From Leucaena leucocephala (taxonomy: Eukaryota; Streptophyta; Magnoliopsida; Fabales; Fabaceae), in NCBI GenBank assembly GCA_037074615.1, contig CM073535.1, positions 10,207,001-10,271,000 of the forward strand: 64,000 nucleotides of DNA. Reading direction: 5' to 3'. How positions within the stretch are numbered: the stretch's first letter is position 1; every line of letters starts with the position of its first letter. Positions 35,241-47,858 of this stretch are shown here, piece after piece. Under the pieces are notes generated by a model. It ran no database searches. It saw only the letters and a list, made by a program, of their open reading frames with translations, and was not told where the DNA came from. The translations under genes and the position numbers were made by a program.

Positions 35241-36837
35241 GCCTCCTACCCAATCTATCTTTTTAGATATTCAAATGCCCAAATTGTCATTTTAAAATTC
35301 AAATGGGCTTTTCTTGTCTTTTTCCCATTTGCATATTCATCTCCCTATGTAAATATGATATAAAATAGTGCCCAGTGTGATTTCTTATTCTCATAACAAT
35401 GTTTTGTTTTAGTAAAAAAATAAAAAAAATCGTTTGATGATTAGTTTTTTAGTTAAATGTTTTGTAAAATAAAAAATAGCAATATGTTATAAAAAATAAA
35501 AAGCTAGAATAATTTTTACCTATTTTGTTAGTTTTAGTTATGTGGAATTAGGAAAAAGTGGAGAGCATGTGTTTTTTTTTACAACAATCATCAGAACATA
35601 GTTTTTCTTTTTTTAATTTATTCCGAAAACTTATTCCAAAAAAGAACTTTATCAAACTATTCTAGTAACATAAAATTAAAAAAACAAAATCAAATAAAGC
35701 TCTCTCAAATTGAATACATAGTGCAGTTGTGGCACCCTTCCTGACTCCAAAAATATTTGGCTAATTAATCAATTCTAATTGTTCCAAAAAAAAAACACAG
35801 TTGAATTCGTTACCTAATGGCTTCACATGTATAAGCGATGAAGAGAAGTTGAGAGCTAAAAACACGTGCGTGACGCATCAATGGCCGAGAGATGAAGTTT
35901 GTTAGGTGTATTATGGATTATGAGGTGGAATTTTGTCTAATAAATTCCACACGTTATAAAAAGTATGCTGACATTGATTTAACACCTTAAATTTACTTTT
36001 TATGTATCCATAACTACTCTCCACTCCCATGCATATCCGTGCCCCCACATCCCCGAACCCAAATATAGCGAGGACTCTAAAAATGACCCTATATTACAAG
36101 GGTAAAATTGTACCTAAAAAATTATAACAAGGGTAAAATTGCTTTAAAAATTAATTCAGGGTGCTACGTACTCTTACAAAATATTTTAAGATATTGAATA
36201 TACCTTAATATCACCTTATAATTCTTAAAATGAGAGCAATGTCCGTAATATTAAAAATGTTAACGTTTAACATTAAGTTTTTAACAGTCAACATTCGTAT
36301 TTAATATTTTCAATGTGCTATTAAACTCACAAAAGCTTTTAGAGTAATATTACTTTTATGTGATAATTTTTGAGATAAAATTATACCTTAACCCAATATT
36401 AATACTTGCATCAAATTCCTTAAATTCCTTATATCTATTATTTCACGTGGTATTGAGCACCTAACTAACCTTAGAATTTTAGGGATTGATAATTGAATAC
36501 CCATTCTCTAAACCTTTCTGTTTTTGGACTTTTCTTCCTCCTCCTTTTTGATAGCTATTAAAGCCAATACTATTTTTTACCCTTACATTTTTTTGGTAAA
36601 TATGCTATCGCAGCCAATATTCTTTTTGGTGTCTCCCTTGTGTGCTGCTTGTATTTCTTTTGATGGAATATAATTCACTTTCACTCAGAAAAATAGAGAA
36701 AAAAGATGCAAAACTCAATACCCATCAGCAACATCCAATGAAAGAAAAGACAACATTATTGTTTCGCAAAGTTTGACATTGGTTGTTGGAGATCAAGTAG
36801 TATGGTATAGATTACCTCACAAAATTGATACAAAAAG
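35241..36837. other. AT-rich intergenic DNA
   Basis: No gene or transposon recognised. A short direct repeat ACAAGGGTAAAATTG occurs near 36099 and 36129. Ends where LTR Z begins. Confidence 0.35.
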
Positions 36838-38563
36838 TGTCGTATCCTTATTTTTAACATCAATTATACTCAATTCAAAGTCATGTGAACCAATTACATA
36901 TCCTTTTGCTTTAGAAATATGCATTTTCAAAAGATTTATTCTCTGGTACTGTTCATTTGATAATCCAGAACATGTACCTAACTTTAAAATTGTATAATTA
37001 AATGTAAAAAGATTGAAATGGGGTGGTTCCAATTTCTAATGAAAGCTATTTCATTTAAATTTGACAAAAAAAAGTAAAACTGAGGTTTCATTGTCCCAAT
37101 AAAATCAGTTTATTCGTTGAAAATACTGTTTATTTGATAAATCTAGAAGTTCCAGTTTCTTTGTCTTAACTTCAAAAATAATTTCTCTTTGGTTACTTCT
37201 CCAAATGAAATGTGTTACCTATGGATTTAAAGCTCCAGACGTTTTCTTTAAGCCCATAAAATTTCATAGAAAAATTCATTCATTTACTATATGAAATTAA
37301 CGATGGAACATTACTACCTCCAATTGCTCACTTTATCTCAATTTTAGATTTTTATCTCCAACTTAGAAAAATCATAGTAAATCAAAAACTTAACCAATTG
37401 AGGCGTTCTTTGTGTCTATTTAAAGCTCTTTATCTTATCTATTATCATACCAAATAATCTTTGGTTAAGTCATGGTAATTTTTGTCATAAGGTTACTACC
37501 TCATATTACAAACACACTATATTATGCTAGATATCCCATCAAGTCAGCATCATAGTGTCAAGTGATCAAAATAACTTATTACACAGGTTCAACCATCTAT
37601 ATTTACCCTTTTTCCTTGAGATGTTCTAGCACCTATAACATGGTTATGCATATGGAAAGAATGAGATTTCATGAAAATCTCAATAGCAAGTCATACAAAC
37701 TATAATATCATGCATGATTGACTAGATACTTAACATGTTATCATGAGATGGGAGTTACTTCATAATAATATATAAGCAAACTCTAACATACCTATTGTCA
37801 TGACATTAGTTGCAAGGAGTTGCAATCATTCATACTTCATCATCAACATGATGGCATAATCTTAATCTCAACCAAACATCATAACCAATAAGCAAGTACA
37901 CAATCAAGAAAACATGAAATTATAGTTAGGTAGTTGTTAAGGAAAACCTCTTCTCCTTATAATCTCTATAACAATCTCATAAAGAAAGTAGAATATAAGC
38001 CAAGAGAATCTCAGAATAATCCCCTCTCTAAACATGAGTAACTAGGGATATAAATAGATACATAATTAAAGATGACTCCCCTACATTTTTGGAAAACATA
38101 CCCATAACTGACTCAACTGACTCACCACTAACATAGTGGGATAAACAAAATAATTAATAATTAGATAAACAGCTTAGACTTAACATAGGACCCTATCAGT
38201 ACTCTTGCTACCTCTTAAGCTATCCTTCACAAAGTCTTTTTGAGATGGCTTCCTTCCCTCACAAATGTCAAAACCTAGCCATTACAAAGTAACATCAAGT
38301 TACAACTCATCTTCCAAAATAATTCCAAGACTATGTTCTAACTAGATTCCATTCTTTGACTACTTTATGCCTTAAGCTTCCATCTTTCTAAAATAATTTC
38401 TCATGGTTCATTTCATGTAGAATCCAAATATGAAACCAGAATTTCCAAAATCAAAATATACCCTTGGATGCTGTACAAAACCAAAGTGCCACTATATTTT
38501 TCCAAAAATTCACATTTTAATTCCAATGCTTCCAATACTTGTTTCCCTACTTTATCCCCAAAC

Positions 38564-40458
38564 TATTGGAAAATGTGCCCTAAGGGCCAATCATTGTCTT
38601 ATGAACATTATTGATTTATGAATTTATTAATTGTGGTATCATATTATTTGAATGTTTATTGTGATGACCATCATTGGATAATTCATGATCTTATCCTAAA
38701 TGTCCCTAGTCGGTCATCTATGCGGGAGCAGAGATGAAATAAGACCAGTATGACTTTGAATATGTATAGAGATATAAATCAAAGTCATAGGCACATGTAA
38801 GAGTACAAGGTCTTGGACCGACCCGCTATGAGAGAGCTGTATGGGTTACATCATAAGCTTCTCTCATATACAAACCATGTCACTATGCCCTTTGACCTGA
38901 GATCATCATGGATTCCTACATGACAAACGCTCAGCTTTGACCTAGTCAAAAGTCACTTTTGACCGAGTGATCATAAAGACTATGTTCGGGCTTAGTGGTT
39001 TTTCATGCGGAGGAATGTAAATGGTCAAGATGGAATTTATCCCTCAAATTCGTAGAGAGATATTACTGGGCCCCTCGATGAGTGAGTTTGAGAAACGTAT
39101 GGCTATACTGTAATGGAAAGGTAGTTCCATTTCTATAATCAGACTACTCAGGGATCGATAAAGTAATGGTCAGGAATAGGAGGATGACATTATCCATGCC
39201 TCATCCATGACCAAAATATCGCGTGACAGAAGGGACGTGATATGGTTGTATAAAAGGTTACATCGTTTATCGATCCTCATATGATTTGGGTAGTCGTTAT
39301 GTCTTGCTAGAGACCGCTTGCGACTTGTGGTCCAGTATAGCAAATGGCCCACTGCCAACTTCATATGGGCCTACAGGGTCGCACACAAAATAGCCCAACA
39401 CGAGCTATGATGTCCAGATTCATTGAATATAAGACGTGTCCAGATTCAATGAATGATCCAAGGTTAATGTATATATTTATTTATATTTATATTCGTATAT
39501 ATACATTATATATAAGGGATATATAGGATTTAATTTATAAGGATAAATTAAATCTCTATCATGTTTGAATTTGAAATTCAAATTGATAGGATATCTCATA
39601 TAAGAGATATTTACAAGATTTAATTTATAAGGATAAATTAAATCTCTATCACATTTGAATTTGAAAATCAAATTGATAGGATATCTCATATAAGAGATAT
39701 TTACAAGATTTAATTTATAAGGATAAATTAAATCTCTATCACGTTTGAATTTGAAATTCAAATTGATATGATATCTCAAATTTGATTTATGAGAATAAAT
39801 CAAATATAGTCCAGTCTTATCTTTATTTTAAATTAAATAAATAGATGAATTAAATCTGTGGGTCAGATTTAATATAGACATTATTTATTTAATTAGTTTC
39901 TTATCAAATTGTACAATATATGATATTGTATTAATTTCGGATTTAATATAGATTAATTCCAAAATTCAATTCGGTTGAGAAAAACGCAGAGCATCCTATA
40001 TATCTGATTTTAGGAGCTACGTTTTTTAACAACACATAACACAAAATGCCGAAGGGAATATGTAAAAGGTTTGTAGATAAGAAACTGCTGAAATAGAGAC
40101 AGAGTGGACTAAATTGTTGAGAAAGCTTTGGAGGGACAGGAGACGCTAGCACGTCGTTCGTGGTTTGAACGTTGTTCGTATGGATACCAGTAGAGGCAGC
40201 CGACCTGAGGCATCGACTTCTTGCGATCAAAGAGAGCACGAGCCACGGAGAGAAGCTGTGGAGGTCACTGAGGAACACTCTGTCAATTTCTTGCGATCGA
40301 AAGGAGAACACCAGCCACGAAGAGGAGCTGTGGAAGTCGCATAGGAACATTAAGGGTAATTCTTCTTCCCACTTGACTTAAACACATACGGTAGATCCTG
40401 GCAAGGAATGGAAAACTTTTTAAGTTAATTTCCCCTGCGTGTCTTCTAATTCCTTACA
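38564..40458 (+). mobile_element. Copia-type solo LTR
   Basis: 1895 bp from TATTGGAAAATGTGCCC to ATTCCTTACA, flanked by perfect CAAAC duplications (38559-38563 and 40459-40463), inside the LTR of Z. The first base pair is changed from TG to TA. The start resembles LTRs of plant Ty1/copia elements, but without an internal domain the lineage is unproven. It contains a 90 bp tandem repeat (39525-39795) and a 70 bp imperfect duplication (40214-40351). Confidence 0.82.
39525..39795 (+). repeat. Three 90 bp tandem repeats in the copia-type LTR
   Basis: GGATAAATTAAATCTCTATC recurs at 39541, 39631 and 39721, exactly 90 bp apart. Each unit ends in the near-palindrome ATATCTCATATAAGAGATAT, able to form a hairpin. 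A 108-codon minus-strand ORF (39477-39803) is an artefact of the period being a multiple of three. Confidence 0.9.
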
Positions 40459-42154
40459 CAAACAATTTTCCATTTTAAACCCATTGGAAGCATCCAAATC
40501 ATGAAATTCTAACATATGAATAGTGATTTATATAGTGGCAGCCAAGAATACAAAACCCTAACTACATGCATACTTGAATTTCCAAGCCTATACCACTTGA
40601 TTCTAGCTAGTTTAAGCTTGTCTAGACTATCCATAACATAAAACTCATATTCTTATCACATATGAACAGAACTTTTAGCAGCACCATCAAGTGGAATATG
40701 TTACAAAAACCTCTTAAAATCAAGAGCCAACTTGCTATATTAAAGTCCAAGAACAAAGGAGCTAGTTACCTTGTTGCTCCAAGTTTGTGCTTCCTTCTTG
40801 CTTCAAAGAAAATTTTGGCAAAGTTTCCCTAAGGTGCTCATGGATTCCGTATCAAGTCTGATTTGGTGGGGTATTTATAGACAAATTTTCGTAAAAATGG
40901 AAGGCCAAGATTAGTTTGGTTACATTTGATCTAATGGTCCATATCTTGCCTTCAATCAAGCTTGCCTTAGAAGCCTTGTAATGACACCATGAATGACCTC
41001 ATTTAGGGATGTGTTTGGCTGAAGAAAGGTAGATATACTGATAGGAAAAATTCTAGTACAGTCCGGTACCGATCTGAGCAGTTTCACAAAAATCAGATTG
41101 TTTTATGTCCCTAATTTTTATAATATTCTAGAATATGTATTCTATCATGAAAACCAATGTATAGGTTTTTCCTAACATTGATATTATTATACTGAGTATT
41201 TATCTCCAACTAGCCCTTGAAAAATGACCAAAATACCCTTATTGCACTTTCTTGCACTATATTAACTCTAAGGGCATAATCATTATTTCACACCTCTTTA
41301 TGCTTCCTCAGAGTATATACTGGCTCTAACTAATTATCCTTATACTAGCTTGGAATTTTTTGACCTATCCATAATTACCAAAATGCCCTCCAACTATCTC
41401 TGGTACAATCTGGCTATACAGGGGCATTTTCGTAATTTCACACTTTTCTGTGGTTGCTCTGGACTCTGACCCACTTAACTGTACAACCACCTCACTAGGC
41501 CTCTAGACGCCATTTTGGGCCTTGATATAGGTCTATTACCTTCATGGCATAAATCCCAAGAAACCTCTTCTGATCGCATTTATCGGAGATTTTATTACAC
41601 TGTAAATTTTCCTAAATATTCTATAGGATTCCTTTTCTGACTATGTCAATTTTATAAATTCTCATATTAAATATAGAAATTTACTGTAAAGTTTCATATG
41701 ATCCTGAGGTTTAAAAAATACTGTAATAATTTTTTCTGACTTTAGGAATTTATATCAATTAATTGGGACCTCCAATCAAAAATCTGTGTTGCGTTAAACT
41801 GATCAGAATAATTTTGTCTGTTTATTGGTAAAATTTGGGGCTAAACTACTTCTGGGCAGTTTTTGGCCTTTTCCGGTTCAACTTTCTCATAATTACATTT
41901 TTGCCTTTGAACTTTTGATAAATTATATTTAGGTCCCTAAACTTTTAGTAATTACACCTTTTGTCCCAACTTTTATTTCTACTTTTATTTTTGGCCTTCA
42001 ACCTTTTCAAATTTTTATTTAGGTCCTTAAACTTTCCTTAGTTACCAGTCCCTCTCTTTCCTTCCTTTATCTGATACAGTTTACTTCAAGAATCTCATGT
42101 CTATTACATATAAACTATACATATATATTAGAAAGGAAAATTAGGGATATGATA

Positions 42155-42168
42155 TTTATCTCCTGCTT
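42155..42168 (-). other. Degenerate polypurine tract of Z
   Basis: Minus strand AAGCAGGAGATAAA, against AAGGGGGAGAGAAA in E1, followed by the LTR start. The upstream GAGGATGAAATTT motif is kept. Confidence 0.8.
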
Positions 42169-42179
42169 AAAATAAATTT

Positions 42180-44680
42180 CATCCTCAAAATTTATATTAC
42201 ACATATACTAAGGAAATAACTCAGGATATGCCTCCTTGATTATTTCTTCTGCTTCCCACATAGCTTTATTCTCAATTAATCCTTTCCAAACCACCTTAAC
42301 TAAAGAGATTTGTTTATTTTGTAACTGCTTGACCTTTCGATCTACAATTCATACTGGTCCAACTTCATAAGTTAAGTCATCCCGCAGTGCAATATAATCC
42401 TACTCAATCACATGTGATAAGTCTGGAACATATTTCTTCAACTAGGAAACATGGAATACATCATGTATCTTACTGAGATTCGGAGGAAGAGCTAACTTGT
42501 CAGCCACTAATCCTATTCTTGTGAGGATTTGGAATGGCCCGATGTATCTAGGATGTAACTTCTTTACCTTGATTGATCGTCCAGCTCCTGTAGTTGGAGT
42601 TAATTTAAGAAACACATGTTCTCTTTCTTTAAACTCCAATAGATTCCTTCTGACATCAGTATAACTTTTCTGTCTACTCTGAGCATCATCAATATTTTTC
42701 TAATCTTATCGATATGTGCTACTGTTTGATCTACTATATCAAGTCTAAACATCTTTCTTTCACTTAACTCTAACCAGTATAAGGGAGATCTACACTTACG
42801 TCTGTAAAGTACTTCAAATGGGGCCATCTGAATATTAACCTGATAACTGTTGTTATATGCAAATTCTATTAATGGCATATGGGCATCCCAACTCCCTTTG
42901 AAATCCAAAACACATGCTCTCAACATATCCTTTAGTGTATGGATCGTTCTCTCAGATTGACCATCTATTTGAGGATGATAGGCTGTACTAAATCTGAGTG
43001 TAGTGTCTATTTCTTTATGCAAAGCTCACCAAAAATTAGATGTAAATTGAGGATCTCTATAAGATACAATACTACTTGGGACACCATGCAATCTAATAAT
43101 CTTTTTTACATACAGCTTCGTCAGTTTCTCAAGAGAATCTTTCTTATTGATTGCTAGGAAATGAGCTGACTTTGTCAATCGGTCAATCACTACCCATATA
43201 GCATCATGCTTAGTGGGAGTATGGGCAATCCTTCCACAAAATCCATGGCAATATTGTGCATCATGCTTAGTAGGAGTTATGGGTAATCCTTCTACAAAAT
43301 TCATGGCAATACTGTCCCACTTCCACTTAGGTATATCTAACGGCTGCAACTCTCCCGCTGCTTCTGATGTTCTATATGCACTTTTTGACATGTTAAGCAC
43401 TTGGATACATACGCCATAACATCCTTCTTTAAGCCAAACCACCAAAATAAACTTTTAACATCATGATACATCTTGGTCATACCTAGATGTACCGTATACC
43501 ATCTTTTATGTTCTTCATCTAAAATCTTCTCTTTTAATCCCATAACATTTAGAATATATGGTCTTCCCCTAAACCATAGTAATCCATCTTAGGAGATTTC
43601 AAAAATTTTTAGTTTCCCCTCCCTCCAACTTGTCCTTGAAAATTGTTGTGAGCTTATCATACTTTTGAGCTTCTTTTATCTCATCTTCAATAAAAGCTCT
43701 AACTTGCACTCCTCCATAAGGATTTTTTGTTACCTGCATCTAGTATAACAGACTCCAATCTCTAACATCCTCTATTAGTTTCAACTCTTTGATCATTAGA
43801 CTTGCCACCTGCACTACTTTTCTGCTTAGGGCATCAACTATAACATTTGCTTTTCCTAGAAGGTACTTAATCTGGAAATCATAATCCTTTAAAAATTTCA
43901 TCCATCTCCGTTGTCTCATATTCAATTCTTTTTTATCTTGCAGATACTTTAGGTTTTTGTAGTCATAGTACAATTCTATGGTAGCTCCATACAGATAATG
44001 TCTCCAGATCTTGAGAGCATAAATCACTGTTGCATGCTCCACATCTTGAATGAGATACTTTTCTTCATGTGTCTTTAACTGCTGAGAAGTGTAGGCTACT
44101 ACTTGACCCTATTGCATTAATACACATCCTAACCCCTACTTGCTAGCATCAGTATATACTACATAGGTCTGAGTTGGGTATGGAATAATCAGCATGGGAG
44201 TTGTGGTTAATCTCTATTTTAATTCTTGAAAATTAGCCTCACACTTCTCATCCCACTTAAATTGCTGGTTCTTTCTAGTCAACTTGGTTAACAGCAAAGC
44301 AATTTGAGAAAAATCCTTAATAAATCTTCTATAATACCCTGCTAAGCCCAAAAAACATCTAATATCAATCACTGTCCTTGGTTGTTTCTAGCTTAATACT
44401 GCTTTAACTTTACTAGGATCTACAGCTACCCTTTAATGGGATATGAAATGACAGAGAAATTTGACTTCTTGAAGCCAAAACTCATATTTACTAAGCTTAG
44501 CATTGAGTTGTTTTTCTTTAAGAGTACTAAGAATAATTTCAAATGCTTTTCATACTCTTCTGCAGATTTGGAGTACACCATAATATCATCAATAAATACC
44601 CCAACAAATTGATCCAGGTAAGGCCTGAAGATTATATTCATGTAATGCATAAAATTTGCAGGTGCATTTGTCAGACCAAA
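42180..44680 (-). pseudogene. Z pol: reverse transcriptase end, RNase H, integrase, chromodomain (broken)
   Basis: Minus strand, high to low coordinates: FGLTNAP and the active-site FIDD (about 44590), RNase H with ELYYDYKNLKYLQD (43740-44042), integrase zinc-finger region CLTCQK (about 43385), integrase core (43445-42600), GPY/F-like LHPRYIGPFQIL (about 42530), and a chromodomain-like end near 42200. It is broken by frameshifts and stops. A tandem duplication of about 57 bp at 43202-43316 repeats the start of the integrase core. The central catalytic Asp is Tyr (IVSYRDPQFTS, about 43065). Where E1 has stops, Z can carry sense codons, which helps to date E1's defects. Confidence 0.9.
43202..43316 (-). 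repeat. 57 bp tandem duplication in Z integrase
   Basis: GCATCATGCTTAGTGGGAGT at 43201 recurs as GCATCATGCTTAGTAGGAGT at 43258, each followed by matching sequence. It duplicates the FVEGLP..TPTKHDA segment with further small indels. Confidence 0.9.
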
Positions 44681-47600
44681 TGTCACATCCTTATTTTCAA
44701 CCTCAATTATACTCACTCATAAGTCATTGGAACCAATTACATAGCCTTTGTCTTTAGAAATATTCATTTCCAAAAGAATTGCTCTCAGGTACTATTCACT
44801 TTTACTGTTCATTTGGTAATTCTAGAAATATACCCTTCTTTGAAAATTCATAATTAAATATAGAAAACTTGAAATGAGTTGGTTCCAATTTCTAATGAAA
44901 TCTCTTTCATTGAAATTTGAGGGAGAAATATAAAACTGGGGTTCCATTGTTTCAATGAAATGAGTTTATTCCTTGAAAAATATTGTTCATTTGGTAAAGT
45001 CTAGAAGCTCTAGTTTCTTTGCCTTAAATTCAAAAATTCATTTGTATTCTGTTACTTGTCCAAATGAACCGTGTTACCTATGAAATTAAAGCTCTAGATA
45101 TCTTCTTTAATCTCACAATATTTCATGGAAAAAATCATTCATTTGCTATATGAAATTAACATCAAAATGTTACTGCCTCCAGTTGCTTACTTTATCTTTA
45201 TTCCATATTTTAACTCCAACATATAAAGAATCATAGTAATTCGAATACTTCACCAATTAGGACATTCTTAGTGTCCATTTATAGCTCTGTATCTTAGATA
45301 TTATCATGCCAAATTTCAGGTCCAAACTCGTTGGGTAAGGCATCATAATCCTCGTCACACCACCACGGCCTCAGGACACAATTACAAAATCATACATCAT
45401 ACATTCATCATATCCTTTCATAGTGTCATGTAAGTAATATAACTTATTATACAAATTCACCCATGCATGTTTAACCTTTTTCCTTGTTAGATTCCAGTAC
45501 CTAAGACATGGTTATGCATATGGAAAGAATGAGATTTTATGGAAATCCCAATAGCAAGTTACACAAACTATAATATCATGCATGATTAATTGAATGCTTA
45601 ACATGTTATCATGAGATGGGAGCTACTTCATAATGGTACATAAGCAAACTATAACATGCATATTGTCATGAAATAACTTGCAAGGAGTTGCAATCATTCA
45701 TAACTCATCATCAACATGATGACACATTCTCATACTCAACCAAACACCATAATCAACAAGCAAGCAAACCATTAAACAAACATGAAACTATAGTTAGGTA
45801 TTCTTGCTACCTCTTAGCTATCCTTATCAAAGACTTCTTAAAGTGATTTCCTTTCTTCACAAATGTCAAAACCTAGCCATTACAAAGCAATATCAAGTTA
45901 CAACTCAACTTGAACACAAAACCAAGACTAGGTTTCCACTAACTTCCATTCTTTCTGTATTTTATATTTCATACTTCCATCTTTCCAAAATAAATTATCA
46001 TGGTTCATTTCCACATAATTTTTCATGTAGAATCCAAATATGAAGCTAGAATTTCCAAAATCAAAACACATCATGAGCTGCTGTGTCAAACTGAAGCAAC
46101 ACCCTTGTTTTCCAAAAATTCACATTTCGATTCCAATGCTTCCAATACTTGTTCTCCTACTTTATCCCCACACAATTTTCCATTTTAAACTCATTGGAAG
46201 CATCAAAACCCTGAAATTCTAACATATGAATAGTGACATGTACAGTAGCAGCCATGAACACAACTTCTAACTTCATGCATACTTGGATTCCCAAGCTTAT
46301 ACCACTTGATTCTAGCTTGTTTTAGCTTATCTAAACTATCCATATATGGACAGTAGTTCCAGAAGAAACCACAAGGGAAATATGGCACACAAACCCCTTA
46401 AAATCAAGAGCTAGCTTGCTAGAATAAAGCTTAAGATCAAGGGAGATAATTACCTTGCTTGTTGCTCCAAGTTGTGTGCTTCTTTCTTGGTTGAATGGAA
46501 ATTTTGTAAGAGTTTCCCCATGGTTCCAAGGGCTGCTGAATAGGGTCTGAAATGAGGGGGTATTTATAGAAACATTTGGGTAGAAATGGATGGCCAAGAT
46601 TGATTTGGTTACTATTTGATCTTGTGCTCTATATTCATTCTTGAACCAAACTTGCCCTAGAAGCTTCATCATTTGAGCCATGCATGACATCACACAAGGC
46701 CATGTTTGGCTGGAAAAAGTGAAATATACTGATAGGCAAAATTTCAGTTCAGTTCGGTACTAATCGGAGCAGTTTCACAAAAACCAAATTATTTTCTGTT
46801 CTTAATTTTTATACTATTCCAGGATATCTATTATTTCCTAGAAATTAATGTCTAGGTTTCTAATACCATTGAAATTGTTAGACTGAGTATTTATCTACCA
46901 TCCATCCCTTGAAAAATGACCAAAATACCCTTGGTGTCTTTCCTTGCCCTATATTAACCCTAAGGGTATAATTGCTATTTTACACCTCTCTGTACTGCCT
47001 CAAGGCATATACTGGCTCTAACTAATCATATTTATACTATATTCCATGTTTTTAGCCTATCTAGAATGACCAAAATGCCCTTCATCCATTACTGGTACAA
47101 TATAGTCATCCAGGGGCAGTTTTGTAATTTCACACCTTTCCTGTACACTGGCCCTTTCTACTGATGAACTTGTATCATGGGTTTTGGGCCCTCGTTGGTG
47201 TTATCATAGGCCCATAAATGAGATCATTTAAGCTCATTCTATCCAGGCATACTTACTACTAAGTTCCATAATCGGATTACAGGTGTTCTCAAACTCCCGT
47301 CAAAATTCACTAATATGTGGATAACTTTTCACACAAAACTCCTTCTAGGGTTCTGTCAGATTCATGACATCAGATGTCATGGGCACACTTTCCTATAACT
47401 CTTCCACTTATACCTGAGATCCATGAGATTTGATAAAATTTCAGATAACTTTCAGACTATCAGATAAATATCCACTATCTGGAACCCTATTAAAATATCT
47501 GTATTATGCTAGATTAACCAGCATAACTTTCACTATTTATTGATGAAATATGGGACTGGAATACTTCCAGGCAGTTCTAAACCTTTTCTAACTGAACTTT

Positions 47601-47858
47601 TCCATAATTACATTTAGGTCCATAACTTTTTGCTTATTTATATTTAGGTCCCTAAACTTTTGGAAACTACCACTTTTGGCCTAACTTTTGTTTCTTCTTT
47701 AACTTTTTGCCTCCAACTTTCTCTAATTTTTGTTTAGGTCCCTTTATTTCTTCAAGACTTAGTTAAGTTATATTATTTCTTCTGATCATCATCATAATCC
47801 TTTCCAAACCTTTTTCCACTATCAGTATTATACAGATAGAAAAATTTAGAATATGACA
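44681..47858 (-). repeat. 3' LTR of LARD Y
   Basis: 3178 bp from TGTCACATCC (left) to ATATGACA (right), inserted in the reverse transcriptase of Z, with CCAAA (44676-44680) as candidate target duplication. Minus-strand TATA box at 46561-46568. The outer U3 belongs to the X type and the U5 end to the E1 type, as in S. Confidence 0.88.

Larger units (their letters stand above)
36838..42154 (-). repeat. 3' LTR of Z, interrupted by a copia-type solo LTR
   Basis: About 3.4 kb after subtracting the insertion. Termini are TGTCGTATCC (left) and GGATATGATA (right). U3 follows the E1 subfamily (GTACAGTTTA..AGATTCTTGGA-type). TATA box on the minus strand at 40872-40879. Confidence 0.88.
36838..44680 (-). 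mobile_element. Tekay-like LTR retrotransposon Z, 3' part
   Basis: Minus-strand element consisting of its 3' LTR (36838-42154), purine tract and pol from the end of reverse transcriptase to the chromodomain. It is cut at 44680 in the MPFGLTNAP region by LARD Y, so the rest must lie beyond the right edge. AAAAG (36833-36837) is the candidate target duplication. Its proteins are close relatives of E1's. Confidence 0.88.

Noticed and set aside
34831..35363. Repetitive ORFs rich in N, C, I, F and M
   Set aside because: They are readings of the 21 bp minisatellite, whose period preserves any frame.
39477..39803. 108-codon repetitive ORF on the minus strand
   Set aside because: Produced by the three 90 bp repeats in the copia-type LTR; no homology.
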